Source: Hippopus hippopus (taxonomy: Eukaryota > Mollusca > Bivalvia > Cardiida > Cardiidae). Taken from it: a stretch of 64,000 bases of DNA. The notes beneath the pieces were generated by a model. That model ran no database searches and was not told where the DNA came from. It saw only the letters and a program-made list of their open reading frames with translations. Within the stretch, counting starts at the first letter, position 1, and the number at the start of each line of letters is the position of its first letter. The position numbers were made by a program, and so were the translations under genes. This document shows, one piece after another, positions 12,405 to 25,597 of the stretch. The stretch lies in assembly GCA_946811185.2 (NCBI GenBank), contig OX328096.1, positions 51,660,252 through 51,724,251 on the forward strand. The letters run 5' to 3'.

Positions 12405-12545
12405 TGAGCTATGCTTTGTGAAAAGGGGGCTAAATGCATCCGGAAAAAAATGTCGACCCAGTCCGCGCAGGCTGACATGGATCCACACTTTTTGCTTTTG
12501 GTAACGGAGGTGCATTTAGCCCCCTTTTGCCAGAGCATGGCTTAT
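12405..12545. mobile_element. MITE family A, internally deleted (141 bp)
   Basis: Both ends are present (GAGCTATGCTTTGTGAAAAG and CCCTTTTGCCAGAGCATGGC), but about 120 bp of the interior is missing between the CTTTTTGCTTTTGGTAA block and GGAGGTGCATTTAGCC. Confidence 0.8.
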
Positions 12546-12965
12546 ATATTTCGTCGTTGGGATAGCCCATACGAGGTATGTTTTAGTCGCACCAGACCAA
12601 TTTATTACCGGTAATGGCTGCCTTTCTCTTTTTGATACGATTATTTTAAGTATCTTCATATTTGATTACCGCTTTTATCAGACGTTTCTTTCAGGTCCAT
12701 GCCATTGTATTTAAGAAACTTCTAGCAGTCCCCTTTGGGAGTGTGGTGTCCTAAACACGTCCCTGCTTGTCACATTCATTTCGAGTTAGCAGGGTCCAAA
12801 TGAGGCGGGAAATCCCCCATGAATTTCTCCTGAATAACCAATGGAAAAAGATAACGTTGTTACAGTGTTATTCCGTGTAGAATCCCCATTCTCGACGCGA
12901 CATCTACAAATATAATCGTCTAGATAAACTTCATCTCGATGAATCTCAGCTTTCATTTTACATTT
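12546..12965. other. Unassigned DNA, no gene seen
   Basis: A 79-codon minus-strand frame spans part of this stretch and runs into the next MITE, so I treat it as chance. Confidence 0.4.
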
Positions 12966-13220
12966 GAGTCGCGCTCTGGTATACGGGGGAATTAAAATAT
13001 CTCCGTGATGCATTATACGGAGCAAGTCATCTTATAATCATAGCCCCATAAAATCCATTTTTGTCTAACATCTGACTGTATAGTGTGGTAGACTGGTCCT
13101 TGGCAGAAAATTGACCGAAGCAAAAAGTTTCGACTCGGGTCAGCCTGCGCGGATTGGGCAGGCTGACATAGGTCGATATTTTTTTCAGATTTATTAATTT
13201 TCACAGAGCATGGTTCATTT
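12966..13220. mobile_element. MITE family A copy, reverse order
   Basis: CGCTCTGGTATACGGGGGA to TTTTCACAGAGCATGGTTCA, with the GGGTCAGCCTGCGCGGATTG palindrome near the right end. Confidence 0.8.
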
Positions 13221-13221
13221 A

Positions 13222-13505
13222 TATGAAGATGTCAAAGAAAAGCAGAATATCGTTTAGAAAAGTGCAAAAACAATATATTGTTCAAATTCATCACTGGTAG
13301 ACCTATAAATCTAGCTTTAACACACTTATTTTTCATCGACGTTAAAATTCTACATCTTATATCAATCGGTCCTGATGTTTTTAACCAAGGTATGGTCCTT
13401 AGGCTGGTCAGCTTATTTATTGATTCAAGTCCAGAACCCTGATTTGAGAAGTCGGAAGCTTTATCCCTAAGCTGCTGTCTCCCCTAAGTGCACATTAAAT
13501 CAAGA
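13222..13505. repeat. Dispersed repeat, second copy
   Basis: Diverged copy of 4630-4940, again directly beside the right end of a family A MITE. The B-box-like segment is eroded here (TTGATTCAAGTCC). Confidence 0.35.
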
Positions 13506-13545
13506 AGACTACTTGAATGTTGAAGAAACATTCAGTCAGTGTTCT

Positions 13546-13732
13546 GGGTCCTTATTCACCAACCATTTTTAAGAATATTCTTTGTCTTGTTATAGATTAG
13601 AAAGTAAGACAACTTACGATTGGCTAAACCATTTGGTTTAGCCAATCAGAATTTGTATTACTTAAAAATTTAGAAAATTCCTGAGAAAAAGACTAAGAAT
13701 ATTCTCTAGAATGATTCTTGAATACAGACCCT
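13546..13732. mobile_element. MITE family C copy
   Basis: GGGTCCTTATTCACCAACCA at the left is mirrored by TTCTTGAATACAGACCC at the right. The centre is the palindrome GATTGGCTAAACCATTTGG / TTTAGCCAATCAG. Confidence 0.85.
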
Positions 13733-13852
13733 GAGCACCATAATTTAATTAGAATCTACAGTTTAGAAGCCATTTGGCTTCTTTTTGTGCAGAACAATAA
13801 CTTATGTAGACAAACTATATATCTACCAGCAGATTTGTATTCTGTTTGCATA

Positions 13853-14106
13853 TGGCTTGCAACACGCGGACAGGGGTATTCGCGTAAAGTGTCGTCTCGG
13901 ATCAGCCTTCGCAGTCCGCGCAGGCTAATCCGAGATAGCACTTTACGACTATGTTAGATTTTGTGCTACAGTAGACTTGTTCAGAACAGAAAATTACATA
14001 AAAACGGAAAGTGTCGTTTCGGATTAGCCTGCGCGGAATGCGCAGGCTGATCCGAGACGACAGTTTACGCAAATGTCCGAATGTCCCTTTTCGCGTGTTG
14101 CAGGCC
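13853..14106. mobile_element. MITE family B copy
   Basis: Starts TGGCTTGCAACACGCG, ends CGCGTGTTGCAGGCCA, and sits between ATAT-like flanks. Two internal palindromes built on CGGATCAGCCTGCGCAG and CGTAAAGTGTCG. Confidence 0.85.
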
Positions 14107-14151
14107 ATATCGATAACAAAACAATAGTTTTGAAACTAATATAAAATGGTA

Positions 14152-14413
14152 TGAGCAATGCTCTTGCGAAAGGAGGTCTTAGCATCTCCGTGATGCATTA
14201 TACCAAGCAAGTCATCATGTCAGTATGGATCCATAAGATCTCTTTTGTCTAACAACTGACTGTATCATTAGGTAGAATGATCCTTCAACTAGCAGAAAAT
14301 TTGCAAACAGCTAAAACTTCAGACCTATTTCAGCCTGCGCGGACTGTGCAGGTTGATATGAGTCGATACTGTTTGCATATGCATTTAATCCCCTTTTCAA
14401 AGAGTATGGCCCA
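14152..14413. mobile_element. MITE family A copy, reverse order
   Basis: GAGCAATGCTCTTGCGAAAG to TTTTCAAAGAGTATGGCCCA, with TGATGCATTATACCAAGC near the left end. Confidence 0.8.
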
Positions 14414-14926
14414 TACTGTTGTTTCAAACCAAATTACAGATACATTATATAAAGAATTTTGGTGCTTCTAAAACCGTTTAAAACAGCAATCCCATTTTTT
14501 TCTGTTAATTTCAAAACCATCATTTTGTTTTGTACTAATACGTAAACGGAATTCCATCTAGCTGCAGTTGGCCTATAATTGTTTTATAACAAGTCGCTCT
14601 CCAGACATAACAAACAAATCGAGATATCTGAATTTCGAGCGTGATGTCACCTCAGACATAAAATAGCTTTATTTAAGCTTTCAAAGATCAAGTCACGAAT
14701 TCCATTCCCGTAGTTTTTCTTTTTGTTTTCTCATCTGATAAACAGCTTTAATGGCTAATGAATATAGACAGTTAATTTCCTTCACACGAAAATGACAAAC
14801 TGGTTAACCTTTCGATGCCGAATAGGTGGAAAGGACCATCAAACAGCAAGAAATGGATTAGCAAAATCCAATGCTGGTTTGGTCTGAATATCTCACAAAA
14901 TAATGGACCGTGCGCATCCAAGACTA

Positions 14927-15123
14927 GGGTCCGTATTCATCAACCATTCTTAGGAAAATTTTTAGTCCTATTCCCCAGAATTTTCTAAATTTGAAAGTAA
15001 CACAGCTTCTGATTGGCTAAACCAAATGGTTTAGCCAATCAGAAGTAGTGTTACTTTCAAATGTCGAAAATCTCAGATATAACGACTGAGAATGTTCTTA
15101 AGAATGGTTTGTGGATACAGCCC
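14927..15123. mobile_element. MITE family C copy
   Basis: GGGTCCGTATTCATCAACCA to GTTTGTGGATACAGCCC around the near-perfect GATTGGCTAAACCAAATGG palindrome. Confidence 0.85.
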
Positions 15124-16499
15124 GAGATTGCATCCATCGGTGCAGCCTGATTTTGATCTAGAAAATCTACAACAACCGTTGAAATCGTATTTCTACATGG
15201 ATGTGGTGGAATAAGGTATATAAGGCACCGCGTACCAGTTAAGGGCGAAAAGTAAATATGGCAAGAATATTAACGCCGTTTCCTTTTAGAACCATAGAGT
15301 ACTTTCAAACCGTTTGTCACGCATGTTCTGTTTGCAACAGATACAGTCCTAGGTGAGCCACATAAATAAAATGAATAATTTGTTTCTACTGTCTTAAAGT
15401 TTTTTGGCCAACGTTTCAAACCATACAGGAATTTTTTACAGTCATTTTGATCTACAGTCTACATTACACTTGAGTAGTCGCTAAGTTACATTGTTTTACG
15501 AGATTACAACTGAGGTTGAAGTTTGTTAAATGAGGATTCATAACGACTTCAATGAAATTCCTATCACCTGGAGACAACATGTTACTTATTTATGGTTTTC
15601 CTTGGTCTGACCAGAACCAGACTTGCAATTTACAGTCCTTAACTTCAGAACACTCATACAGGGCCAGGTTCGCAAGCGGGGTCGAATCAAGATTTTATGA
15701 TCACAAAATCAACTCACAAAACAATATGATCACTATAAAAAGACAGGAGAAGAGGACGTTGCTGCAGTTCTCGTAAATGTTTTCTCGGTTTTCAAATTAT
15801 ATGTTTGTATAATGTTGGAGGCTCTACTTTGTTTTGTCCGAGGACATTCACACGCGACTTGCGCAGCTAACGCAGGATCCCTGGTGTACAAATCAAAAAC
15901 ATTAACCGCTAATCCACAGGGGACCCCAAGAAGAAAATAGACTTTTACCTATTGGCTGCCTGATTTAGACCACTTTAACACTCTAGAGAATATAAAAGGA
16001 AATGCCAGGGATGACAGCGCCATAAATATCCGCTGTAATAGCCAGTAACACGTGGAAAAAAAGAGGAGAAATTGACAAGGTAACGTCATTATCGTCCATG
16101 ACCTCATGGTCTGGGATGATACACGCGATGACTTCCTGAAATTCTCGGTAAAAATGGTGTACTATACTTATTGAGAAAATATAGCAAGCACCTGTGCCCC
16201 AAAATTTCCAAACAAAATACATAGGGCATAAGTTTTGCCTAAATGCTTCTTCTAAAGCACAGGCCCAAAAGTTACATGCAAACCTTCTTTATTAGGTGAC
16301 ACCATCATTCAAGTGTTTTATTAGATTATTACCAAATCGCTGTGCGAGGTTTTGGTTGTTTATATTCAGTGCTACATCGTAGAGATTCGCTGTGCTGCCA
16401 ACACTAAATATTAATCTATGCCCGAAAAAAAAAGTGCGGCTCATGATGAAGTTCTATAACGGGATTCAGGAGCAAGCCAAATAAAGTATCGTTAGTTGC
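15124..16499. other. Unassigned DNA, weak tRNA-like patch
   Basis: On the minus strand near 15880-15925, GTGGATTAGCGGTTAATG resembles a Pol III A box, but no B box or fold follows. No gene otherwise. Confidence 0.35.
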
Positions 16500-16662
16500 A
16501 GATGAGAAACTAAATGAGACTCAAGTGACGAGATTTGTCTTCAAAATGGTAGACAATGATAGGAAATTTTGTGAGAAAAGGAGAAAATGCTGGTTACCGG
16601 CATTTTCTCTTTTTCCCACAATGTTTTAAAAAGTATCTTAACTTCAGGGTTGTTAAAAAATC
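16500..16662. mobile_element. MITE family D copy
   Basis: Hairpin GAGAAAATGCTGGTTACCGGCATTTTCTC flanked by GTGAGAAAAG and TTTTTCCCACAATG. Confidence 0.75.
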
Positions 16663-18732
16663 ACAGAAGGACTACTTAAAAGCTGTACAGGAGCTTAGGA
16701 ATGAAAGCTGTAAAAAGCATTAAGACGGCAAGTCTAAGATTAAAATACTTTTAAGTAACAGTAAAATGTTACCACTATAACGAAATCTATAATAAATTGC
16801 ACTTTCCAGCACACAGAGGTCCACTTAAAGTACAGTCAACATATTTCCTCGTAAACTGCTTTCATTTGCATCTATAACTCATAAAATACAACCTATCAAC
16901 ACGTTATGCAAATCATTCATTGGGGCCATATTCCGATAGATGCAACCCCGTTTACTTTGTTGTCTAAACCATAGACAACGCTTTGGTTAGTTTACGATTT
17001 TAGCAGACTGTGAAGATCAAGAACGTACAGGCTGATCTTGGATCTACACTTCAGGTGTTTTGTAAGGAGTTCTTGTCAAGACAGTCCAGTAAATTCATGT
17101 AATTTTAGCTGACTGAAAATAGTTCCAGTTTATACCTGTGAAAAAGAAAAGGATCTACAAGTTTTCTTTTAAAATCATTGCTGATAACCATGCTGTTGGA
17201 GAGTCGGGATGGGATCAGTAACTAGCTTATTTTACGTTTTGTAGACAGTCTGAATGTATAAAGCGTGCATATATTGTAGAAATCAATTGCTGCCCTCTGT
17301 GGCAACTAATCTGGATCTACATTACTTCTTTACTGATTCTTAGCAATTTCCAAATGTAGCTGTAATGAAACTCGTCATAAACATTTGACATACTTCGGAA
17401 TATTTCCATTAAGTTGTGAAGATGTACTTTTTAATATCAGCATGTCTTTTTCTCCGACTAAAACATGTAATACATATGATTACCGAGAACGTGGATTTTG
17501 ATGAAAAAAAAAAGAGTTCCCTTTGTAAAGACATCTGATAGACTGCAAGCATTAACACTAAGCTTCCAAACTCTTTGCATCCTACATAAATAAAATGTGC
17601 CTTTGGAAATTACCAAAATATTGTATTTCAAGATAATCTTGACCAGAATATCTCTGAAACTATCTGACAGAGTAGACCAGAGAACAGACTGTTCGATCTT
17701 AGTCTCTTGGTCTACTTTGTTCTCAAAAGTACGTAACGTTGTCTATAGCTTGCATAGAGTAAAATGTCATTTCTACGCTTTGTAAACCCTAGGGGGGGAA
17801 ACATCGGTGACATTTAGAGGTGTCTATGGCAAGTACTTTTATGAGTTTTCCGTACAGTAATTAGCATCCGACGATTCTTATTGCAGAATTATCACACAGT
17901 ATGATTACTACACTACATACATGTCTTTGTCTCGCAGTCACAGTTATAAAGGAAAGTGTTGCAAAAATTTGCAAAATAATTTAACTCTGTATTTACTTAA
18001 AACTTAAAATCGAATAAAAAACGAGCAGACTTTCTCGAAATGATTCATATAAATATCTACAGAAAAAGGACAAATCAAGCGGTAGGAATCAGGATTGACT
18101 TTCTTAACTTGATCTCTGCTGGAAGATATTTGAAAGGCTTTATCAAAATTATGAAAATTTTAATGATAGAATCTTTAAAAAAAAAAAAAGGCTGTTTTCA
18201 TACTGTTTCGTCGACTCTCTATTTCTGACAAAGAATTAGCGCTAAGCTAGAAACGTGTTAATGGCCCTTCAAACCTCAGATCAATGCAACAACCATTTTA
18301 GACACTTTAGGACACTGGACAAGTAATAACAGACTTTAGAACACCGTGTCCGATAATGGTTTTCTTAATATATCTATAACTGTCCGATAATGGTTTTCTT
18401 AAAATATCCCAGAGACGAAACAAAGCCATTGAAGATTTTTCGTTTAGGACGTCCTAGCATTGGTACGCAAAAAATTTGAGCCTCTTTAAAAGCTACTGCG
18501 CTTGACAAAATAGTATTTCCCAAAACTGTTTATCAATAATTTCAAATAAAACAAAATCAACACTTAGATGACCATTTAATGGCAACCCGTGTTGGCACAA
18601 TGCAATAGTCGGATATATATATGTGTTGATAACATACCAGCTTCATAAAAATGCAGACCAGCTCTAGTTATCCCATGTACGAAAATCCACGCAGGAGTTA
18701 TGAAAATCAATAAATAGTATTCATCGTACATT
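16663..18732. other. Unassigned DNA with one family E remnant
   Basis: A family E fragment lies at 17005-17055 (GAAGATCAAGAACG...GCTGATCTTGGATCTACAC). No gene is recognised in this 2-kb stretch. Confidence 0.35.
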
Positions 18733-18961
18733 TGAGCCATGCTTGAAAAAGGGGCTTAATGCATCCGCGCAGGCTGACCTAGGCCAATACTCTTTGCTTC
18801 TGGTTGATTTTCTGCATGTCAAAAGACCATTTTACCTCAGGATTCAGTTGGTTGTTAGACAAAATGAATTTTATAAATCCATAATATCGAGAATACTTGT
18901 TTGGTATAATCCGTCACCGAGATGTATATGACCCCCTTTTTTGTCACTGCATGGCTCATTG
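18733..18961. mobile_element. MITE family A copy
   Basis: TTGAGCCATGCTTGAAAAAG to CATGGCTCAT. One arm of the central palindrome is deleted. Confidence 0.8.
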
Positions 18962-19214
18962 CTTTCAAAACCGAAATGGCCCTTATTCAGGTAGTAAGGG
19001 TAAATCTCAGAGCTGATGCATCTTTCTAATACATGTAAATCTACCTGGTCTTTGACCTGACTTCTATTCCAACTCTTTGTGTTGCTTTTTACTTGTTACA
19101 ATAGATGACATTTTAAATCCAGCTGGTTTACAACAAACTTTACATTTTCAGATCACAAGTATAAGCCCCAACAAAAAGGTTTTTTTTTCCGGAAACTAAG
19201 GAAATAATTTCATT

Positions 19215-19480
19215 TGAACCATGCTCTGTGAAAAAAAAGGGTTCAGTGCATCTGCAAAAGTATCGACCCATGTCAACCTGTGCAGTTCGTGCAGGCTGAC
19301 ACGGGTCGAAGCATTTTGCTATTCGTCAATTTTCTGCATGTCCAAAGATCATTTTATCTCATGATTCAGTCATTTGTTGGATAAAATGGATTTTATGGAT
19401 TCATAATTATATGATGTCTTGCATGTAATAATGTATCACTGAGATGCATTAAAACCCCTTTTTCCAAAGCATGGCCCATT
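19215..19480. mobile_element. MITE family A copy
   Basis: TGAACCATGCTCTGTGAAAA to CCCTTTTTCCAAAGCATGGCCCA, with the ATGTCAACCTGTGCAG palindrome. Confidence 0.85.
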
Positions 19481-20354
19481 TGTTTCAGCTTATTTAGACG
19501 TGTATTAACAAATTGAAATTAGCACATATCCCACCTAACGAAAACGCCCACATGGGTGTCATTGCATCGGGGGAAAATAGACAGGTCTATGAATGTACAT
19601 GTATGTCAGGGACAAAAATAGATAACATTGACAATGAAGCTTTGGATTTTCATGTGTTCCGCCTACTATCACAAAAGGTTATACTCATCTCAGCGGTTAA
19701 AATAACGACAAGAAACGAGTAGGCATATGTTGGAGCATGTCACGCTTGATCGTCGGGACTTGTTTGTTCCAATTTTCTGTACAAGGTTTAAAGGAAAAAG
19801 AAATGGCATCTACAATAATAGTGTGATGTTACCTGATCGTTTGTGTTCAAATTTGGAATTATCAACATGTATATCCCGTCGCTCACTTGTTAATTCTATG
19901 TGTGAAAATTCAATTGTGCTAGTTGTAGCATAGTATCATCCGTAAAGAATGCTAAGTACAAGCTGTTGCTTACAGTGTAGGCCCAAGTTATTTTTCCTGG
20001 TTGAAAATATATAGCATTGACCAAAAGTAGAAGTCAGGGAAAAAAGTGAGAAAAGCAAATAAAAACAGTTTTCTCGATTTCTTCTCTAACCTGTTATCAA
20101 CTAAGACAAAGTACACCTATGATGCAGCATTTTGTGACATGTTATGACCAAAAATCTGGCATTTCTTTTCCTATTTCATATTTGTAAAGGATATTCATCA
20201 CCTATTTTTTTTGAAAATCGTAGTAAGCTCTTTTAAATGCAGTACAAGCTTACAAAACATGTTTCCAAAAGGATATCGGACAGCAACGATCATCCACTGT
20301 CTTCACAATCAGCCTCCACTTTCTTCGAAAAACAAATCACTATCTCACAATATT
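19481..20354. other. Unassigned DNA, no gene seen
   Basis: Two adjacent short frames (69 and 68 codons) show no domain, splice or repeat support. Confidence 0.35.
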
Positions 20355-20625
20355 TGAGCCATACTCTGTAAAAAGGGGGTTTAATGCATCTCTGTGATAC
20401 ATTATACCCAGCAATCATTACATAATAATGGATCTATAAAATTCATTTTGTCTAGCAACAGACTAAATCAGGAGGTGAAATGATCCTTTGTCATGTGAAA
20501 CATTTACAAATAGCATAAAGCATCAGTTCATGTCAGTCTGCACAGTCCGCGCAGGCTGACATGGGTTGATGCTTTTTTTTTTTTCCATTTGCATTAAGCC
20601 CCCTTTTCACGGAGCTTAGCTCATT
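20355..20625. mobile_element. MITE family A copy, reverse order
   Basis: TGAGCCATACTCTGTAAAAAG to CCCCCTTTTCACGGAGCTTAGCTCA. Confidence 0.85.
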
Positions 20626-22058
20626 TATTTTTTTCGCCCCAGTTCGCAACAGTAAGACCAATAGTAACTCTTTATCTGTTCTCCAGCGGAGCGGAATTCG
20701 TATTCATTGCAATGCACAAATAGCAACATGAATGCATTATTAGAATGGACGAGAGGATGAAAAGATAGGAATATCATCCTTCATTGAATCCAATTATCCA
20801 AGACGTCAGTACAAGTCTGTTTGATTCAATTATGTAAGATGTAAATCGGCAACAAGGCTGTCTGTCAAGAAGCAAGATTGAAATTTATCGAAAGTTCAGC
20901 ACAAGTCGTGAGGTTGATGTACAAAGGGGACGGAAACCTTTACTTCCACATGCGCTTCACTCCTTTCTGCACCAAAGCCCATCTATTTCCGGTTTTAGTT
21001 TTCTTTTGACTTGCGATCATAAGAGTCTATTACCAACCAGAGTAACCCAGATTCAAATGTAAACAATAAACCCACTGTCCCGAAATACTGTCCCCCAAAA
21101 AATAACTCTTTCTGCAAGAAATCGTAATTCCATCAAATATGACAATGTTGACATGAACTACAACTCCTTATCACTCCAGTGTGAACGATGTCTGCTTACA
21201 GTCATAGACTGAAACAGATGTCATCGATAAAGTACTACATGCTTGCATATATGTAAAGTAAGTAACTGATCTAGGCAAACCAGACTAATCTTTACTTAGC
21301 CCAACGCAACTTTTTCCATCCTCGTGTTTTGGCGGGTGTTGTAGGTTTGGTCTAGCTACGAGTTCGTCAAGCCGATTAGAAAAGGCATGGAGAAAGTTTT
21401 CAATGCCGACTCATCAAATTGATACCTTCTTTATTTTATTTTATTTTTGATATAAGGCCACCGGATCGAACCGGCTTGGACTTAATGGCCGGATTGAACT
21501 AGGCTGAAGCGGCTCGAACTTAATAACTGGATTGGATCGGATAGAACCGGATTGGACTTAATAACCGGATTTGACCATTTTCATAAATCTTGTATGGACC
21601 AATCAAGTTTTATCTTTATCAAGGGCGCTCATTCAACATGCGCTAAGGTGTCAGTACCTTTAGGTTTTTGATTTTCTACGGCCGAGCGTCTTATGCAAGA
21701 CTAAAAACAGCACCAGAGATCTAATTCTCATTTTAGAACTTCTATAATTGTTGGTGAATATGAATCAAGATTACGATGCAATAGATCATTTAACTCTTCA
21801 CGTGTAAGTTATCACCTTATATGAGTTCCGTTGAATTAAATTGTTTACTATATATGTCAAACTAGCTTTGGGAATGAATAATAAACGAGAAAAGTTTCTT
21901 TTATTTCATTTCTGTACATCATTGTCAGAACCAAAAGTGTTGGAAGGTGTCGTCAGGCTAAGGATTAGTCAGACAGCATATATTATTACACATGTTTATT
22001 GACAGCCATGCAACAAACTCAGTACCCAATTGACTACATATACCCATACTGTACATTA
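20626..22058. other. Unassigned DNA with a small satellite
   Basis: No gene seen. A degenerate minisatellite at 21466-21575 repeats (A)CCGGATTGGACTTAATAA-like units of about 26-30 bp, three to four times. Confidence 0.5.
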
Positions 22059-22165
22059 GTTTTCGAAATTATTTCGTATTTACGACACACATTATTTTGT
22101 ATCTTCGAAATATAATTTCGCAAGGACGGCACAATATTTCGTAAATAGGAAATAATTTCGAAAAC
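22059..22165. repeat. Palindromic repeat, ~107 bp
   Basis: GTTTTCGAAATTATTTCGTA is mirrored by AGGAAATAATTTCGAAAAC, with TTTACGA / TCGTAAA inside. Likely a separate small MITE family. Only one copy was noticed. Confidence 0.75.
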
Positions 22166-23104
22166 TTACATACAAATTAAGTGTATGGAATGTCACTTTA
22201 GGGGTTCTGTGTATAACTGTAATAGTCTTAATTCAATATCAGCAGCAACAACAACCAGATCAATAGATAGATGTTGTAGACCAGGTTTTATTTTAACACC
22301 ATCTTACAGTGATTTCAATATAGGACTGATTTGTTATCAGCTAACGTTGAGACTTACATGTAATTGCCCTTGCATCGATGTTAGAAAAAGGTAAAGCAAT
22401 ATATTTTGTAACTACCAATAACCGCTTAGAATTTTACCGAAGAAAAATACTGTTTGGATGTTCTCTGTCGGATTTGAATATATCTGGATATGTGGTAGTT
22501 GCAAGAAGGACCAACGATTAACCTCCTCAAACAAGTTTGCAGCAGACACCTTTGAAAACACCTTAGAAACAGCGCTAACAAATGTGGATCAAGTTCAATA
22601 TGTATGTACACATGATCGTATTGTGGCGTATGGTGATGTTGCTAGTTTAAATTGGTCTGCTGCAAAATGAAAAAGACTCTTTTGACGGTAGTATCAATGA
22701 ATTCCTCCATCAATGGTAACTGGAAATTTCGGAGCTTATTTGGTTGGTCATATTAAACCTGAGTGTATGGAATGCTTACAGAAATGAAGTTCAGCTTAGT
22801 TGCATCAGTACTAGGCTAAGGCTTTTGCAAAACTATACACTCCAACAAAAAAGCGCCTAAATAAAGCATGTATTTGAAGCGTATAGAGAACAGCGCAACA
22901 TACGACAAAGTTCAAGCGTATACGCAGCGTTTTCTAAAGTATAGAGCGCTAAAAAAAAAAAAATGCCGCAGACGATAAAAGATGTTCTGCAAGTTCTTCT
23001 ATGGTGTGTCAGCAAATTGCTTTCGAACCAGACAGCAGTATGAAAACATAACATTAACAATCAGCCACAAAAGAGTCTGGCAGACCTACAGAGCAAACTC
23101 AGAA
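22166..23104. other. Unassigned DNA, no gene seen
   Basis: Possible family D remnant near 22520-22570 (GCAGCAGACACCTTTGAAAACACC). No gene recognised. Confidence 0.35.
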
Positions 23105-23325
23105 CGCACCATTAACCCTTTTTCCACACAATCTCGAGTGTTTGTGACCTTGAGGAATATGGCATTTTACAACATTTTGGGAAAATGAGAAAGTGCCGGT
23201 AACCAAAATTTTCTCCTGTTCCCACGATTTTCGTATTGCCAAAGGACATATTTCCTTTGTTGTCTGCAAATGCTTTCACTTTGGACAAGTCCAAAAATTT
23301 GTCGTCTGGTAAAGAGTTCAGACTT
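23105..23325. mobile_element. MITE family D copy, diverged
   Basis: GGAAAATGAGAAAGTGCCGGTAACC with a weak return arm, then GTCTGCAAATGCTTTCACTTTGG and TTTGTCGTCTGGTAAAGAG. Confidence 0.65.
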
Positions 23326-23533
23326 GCTTTTTAACAGTCTCTGTTCACACTTTAGATCCCATCTCTGGTCAATATCCACGATATCTACATACTCGAAATG
23401 CCTATTCTCGTGGCCTTAAAGATACCCAAATAAAAGAACATGATGGTTTTCGTAAAAATTTAGCAAAGATACTTTGATAGGATAGGTCAACGATCAAACT
23501 GTTCTGTGTGCAGTATGGACTTGATTTACTATA

Positions 23534-23780
23534 TAGCCTGCAACATGCGAAAAGGGGCATTCGAACATTTTCGTAAAGGATCGTCTCGGATCAGCCTGCA
23601 CACTTCGCGCAGACTGATCCGAAACGACACTTTCCGTTTTTATGTAATTTTCTGTATTGCGCAAGTCTACTGTAACACAAAATCTTATGTAGTCGTAAAG
23701 TGCCGCCTCGGATTAGCCTGTGCGGACTGCGCAGGCTGATCCGAGACGACACTTTACGCAAATGTCGCGTGTTGCAAGCC
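23534..23780. mobile_element. MITE family B copy
   Basis: GCCTGCAACATGCGAAAAGG to GCGTGTTGCAAGCC, with two GGATTAGCCTG / CAGGCTGATCC palindromes. Confidence 0.85.
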
Positions 23781-23823
23781 ATATATCACTACTGGCGCCA
23801 ACTTGATTGCTTAAGAGGGTAGC

Positions 23824-24095
23824 GTAGATTAAGATCAGGGTCTGAATTCAACAGCTATAGCTAGCCATTCTAACATCGTTAGTCTTTTTCTCTAGAACTT
23901 TTAAATTTGAAAGTAAAACAACTTCTGATTGGCTAAACCGAATGGTTTAGCCAATCAGAATATGTGTTACTTTCAAATTTCGAAAATTTCAGATATAAAT
24001 ACTGAAGAGAATGGTCTGAAGATGGGATGGTGAAAATACGGACCCAGGCTGTACAGAATTTTAGTGCGATCTTGGATCTACGCCGTCCACTATCT
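23824..24095. mobile_element. MITE family C nested in family E
   Basis: Family C occupies about 23838-24047 (left end GGTCTGAATTC, centre GATTGGCTAAACCGAATGG, right end AAATACGGACCC). It splits a family E unit: GCGTAGATTAAGATCAG before, AGGCTGTACAG and GATCTTGGATCTACGCCGTCC after. Confidence 0.75.
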
Positions 24096-24579
24096 GATGC
24101 TTAACTATGACCAAAATTATCTCTGATTTCAGATGAAATACAGCTTTAGCCTTGAAACTGAAAAAAAAGTTGATCAGTTGGTTTAGAAAGGATAAAACTG
24201 GACCATATTAAAGTCATGTCGCCAGGTCCGTGTACTTATCTACGTTTTGTGGTCATGGACTAGCAATGAAATAACGCAGTATGTTACATCAATCGGAATG
24301 GACAGGAACCATTCATTTTTCTCGTGCGACGATTTCATTACTGATCATAAGATTTTAGGATAAACTCGATGGGTTTGTTGATTGACATTGCGGTTGACAG
24401 ACTAATTGATTGATAGATAGAAGATTATGTCGAGGGTCAATTGGTCTCTACCAAACGTGTGTAACGATGAGCAGGTTGTCATGTAGAATCTGTGGAATGC
24501 CTCTTTACCCAATATAAAAACACTCTGTTTAAAGCATTTACAGTTGACGGAGCGTTTGTGGCTCAAATGATGAATTCTG

Positions 24580-24715
24580 TCTTTAGAAGGTAGAAAACAT
24601 TGTTGGAAAAGGAGAAAATGCTGGTGACCAGCATTTTCTCCTTTTCAAGCAATGTTTTCAAAAGCGTTGTAGCTCAGGGTCATTAAAACTCCGGAATGTG
24701 TTATAAAGGGTTAAA
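24580..24715. mobile_element. MITE family D copy
   Basis: Near-perfect hairpin around GAGAAAATGCTGGTGACCAGCATTTTCTC with GAAAACATTG and CAATGTTTTC outside it. Confidence 0.85.
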
Positions 24716-25597
24716 TCAAGAGAAAAACTGCTGATCCCTGTGCTCTTCAATAACGTTCATTCCTCAAAAAATTTGAGATTGATGAAGGCTTTAAAATGGT
24801 GGAGATGAAAACTTTAGAAACAAACAAAAAATGATTTTCACTCGCTGTCAAAATATACTTTACCACGACTTTGTGGTTGGGCACCATAACTGTAGTCAGA
24901 AAATTCTGGTTCTACACCCGCTGGTTACGTTGGTCACGTTGAGTGTCCTTGGTAACGCATTGAAGATCAAGTGCATAGTACCAGTAAAAACCAGAAAGGA
25001 TGACGGGGGGGGGGGGCGGGAGTGTGGGTTTGAATGCGGCGAAAATAATCCGTTCAAAACAAACTGTTGTAGAGTAATATAAGTGTTGAAGTACTAGTAA
25101 TTTAAATGTTGAAGTTCTTTACAAACTGGTCGTCATGGGCACTCCCCGAAACCATAAATACGAGAGAAGTACCATCGTTGTATCCCTTGGTTTTGAAACG
25201 GAAAACGATTGATGAGCAAGACAGAAACTGCACTTGACATAGGTAAACCATCGCAACACGTAGAAAAAAAGGACCGCGATAAATAGAATCAATTTACAAC
25301 CAACAGGAGCACGTTCTACCACAATGGAAAAATGATACACCTCATAGACAGAGGAACAAACCATGACACTGAGAGGCGCATTGCCATGCAAATATTTCGA
25401 AACTTACGACACGTGTGCCTCTTCAAAGAAATACGAAACACTGCGATGGCGATGAAATGAGCTCTGCAACATGAAGAGAAGCACCATGCAAAACACAGAA
25501 ATGCTTTGCAACTTCACAGAAAATCTTCTGTAAATCGCACAAAAACATGGCTTGAAACACAGACATACATATGTACCTTGACACAGATACATAGAAT
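24716..25597. other. Unassigned DNA, no gene accepted
   Basis: A G-run at 25003-25018, and two minus-strand frames of 90 and 99 codons (25119-25703) that run partly into the next MITE. No domain, splice or repeat evidence for a gene. Confidence 0.35.
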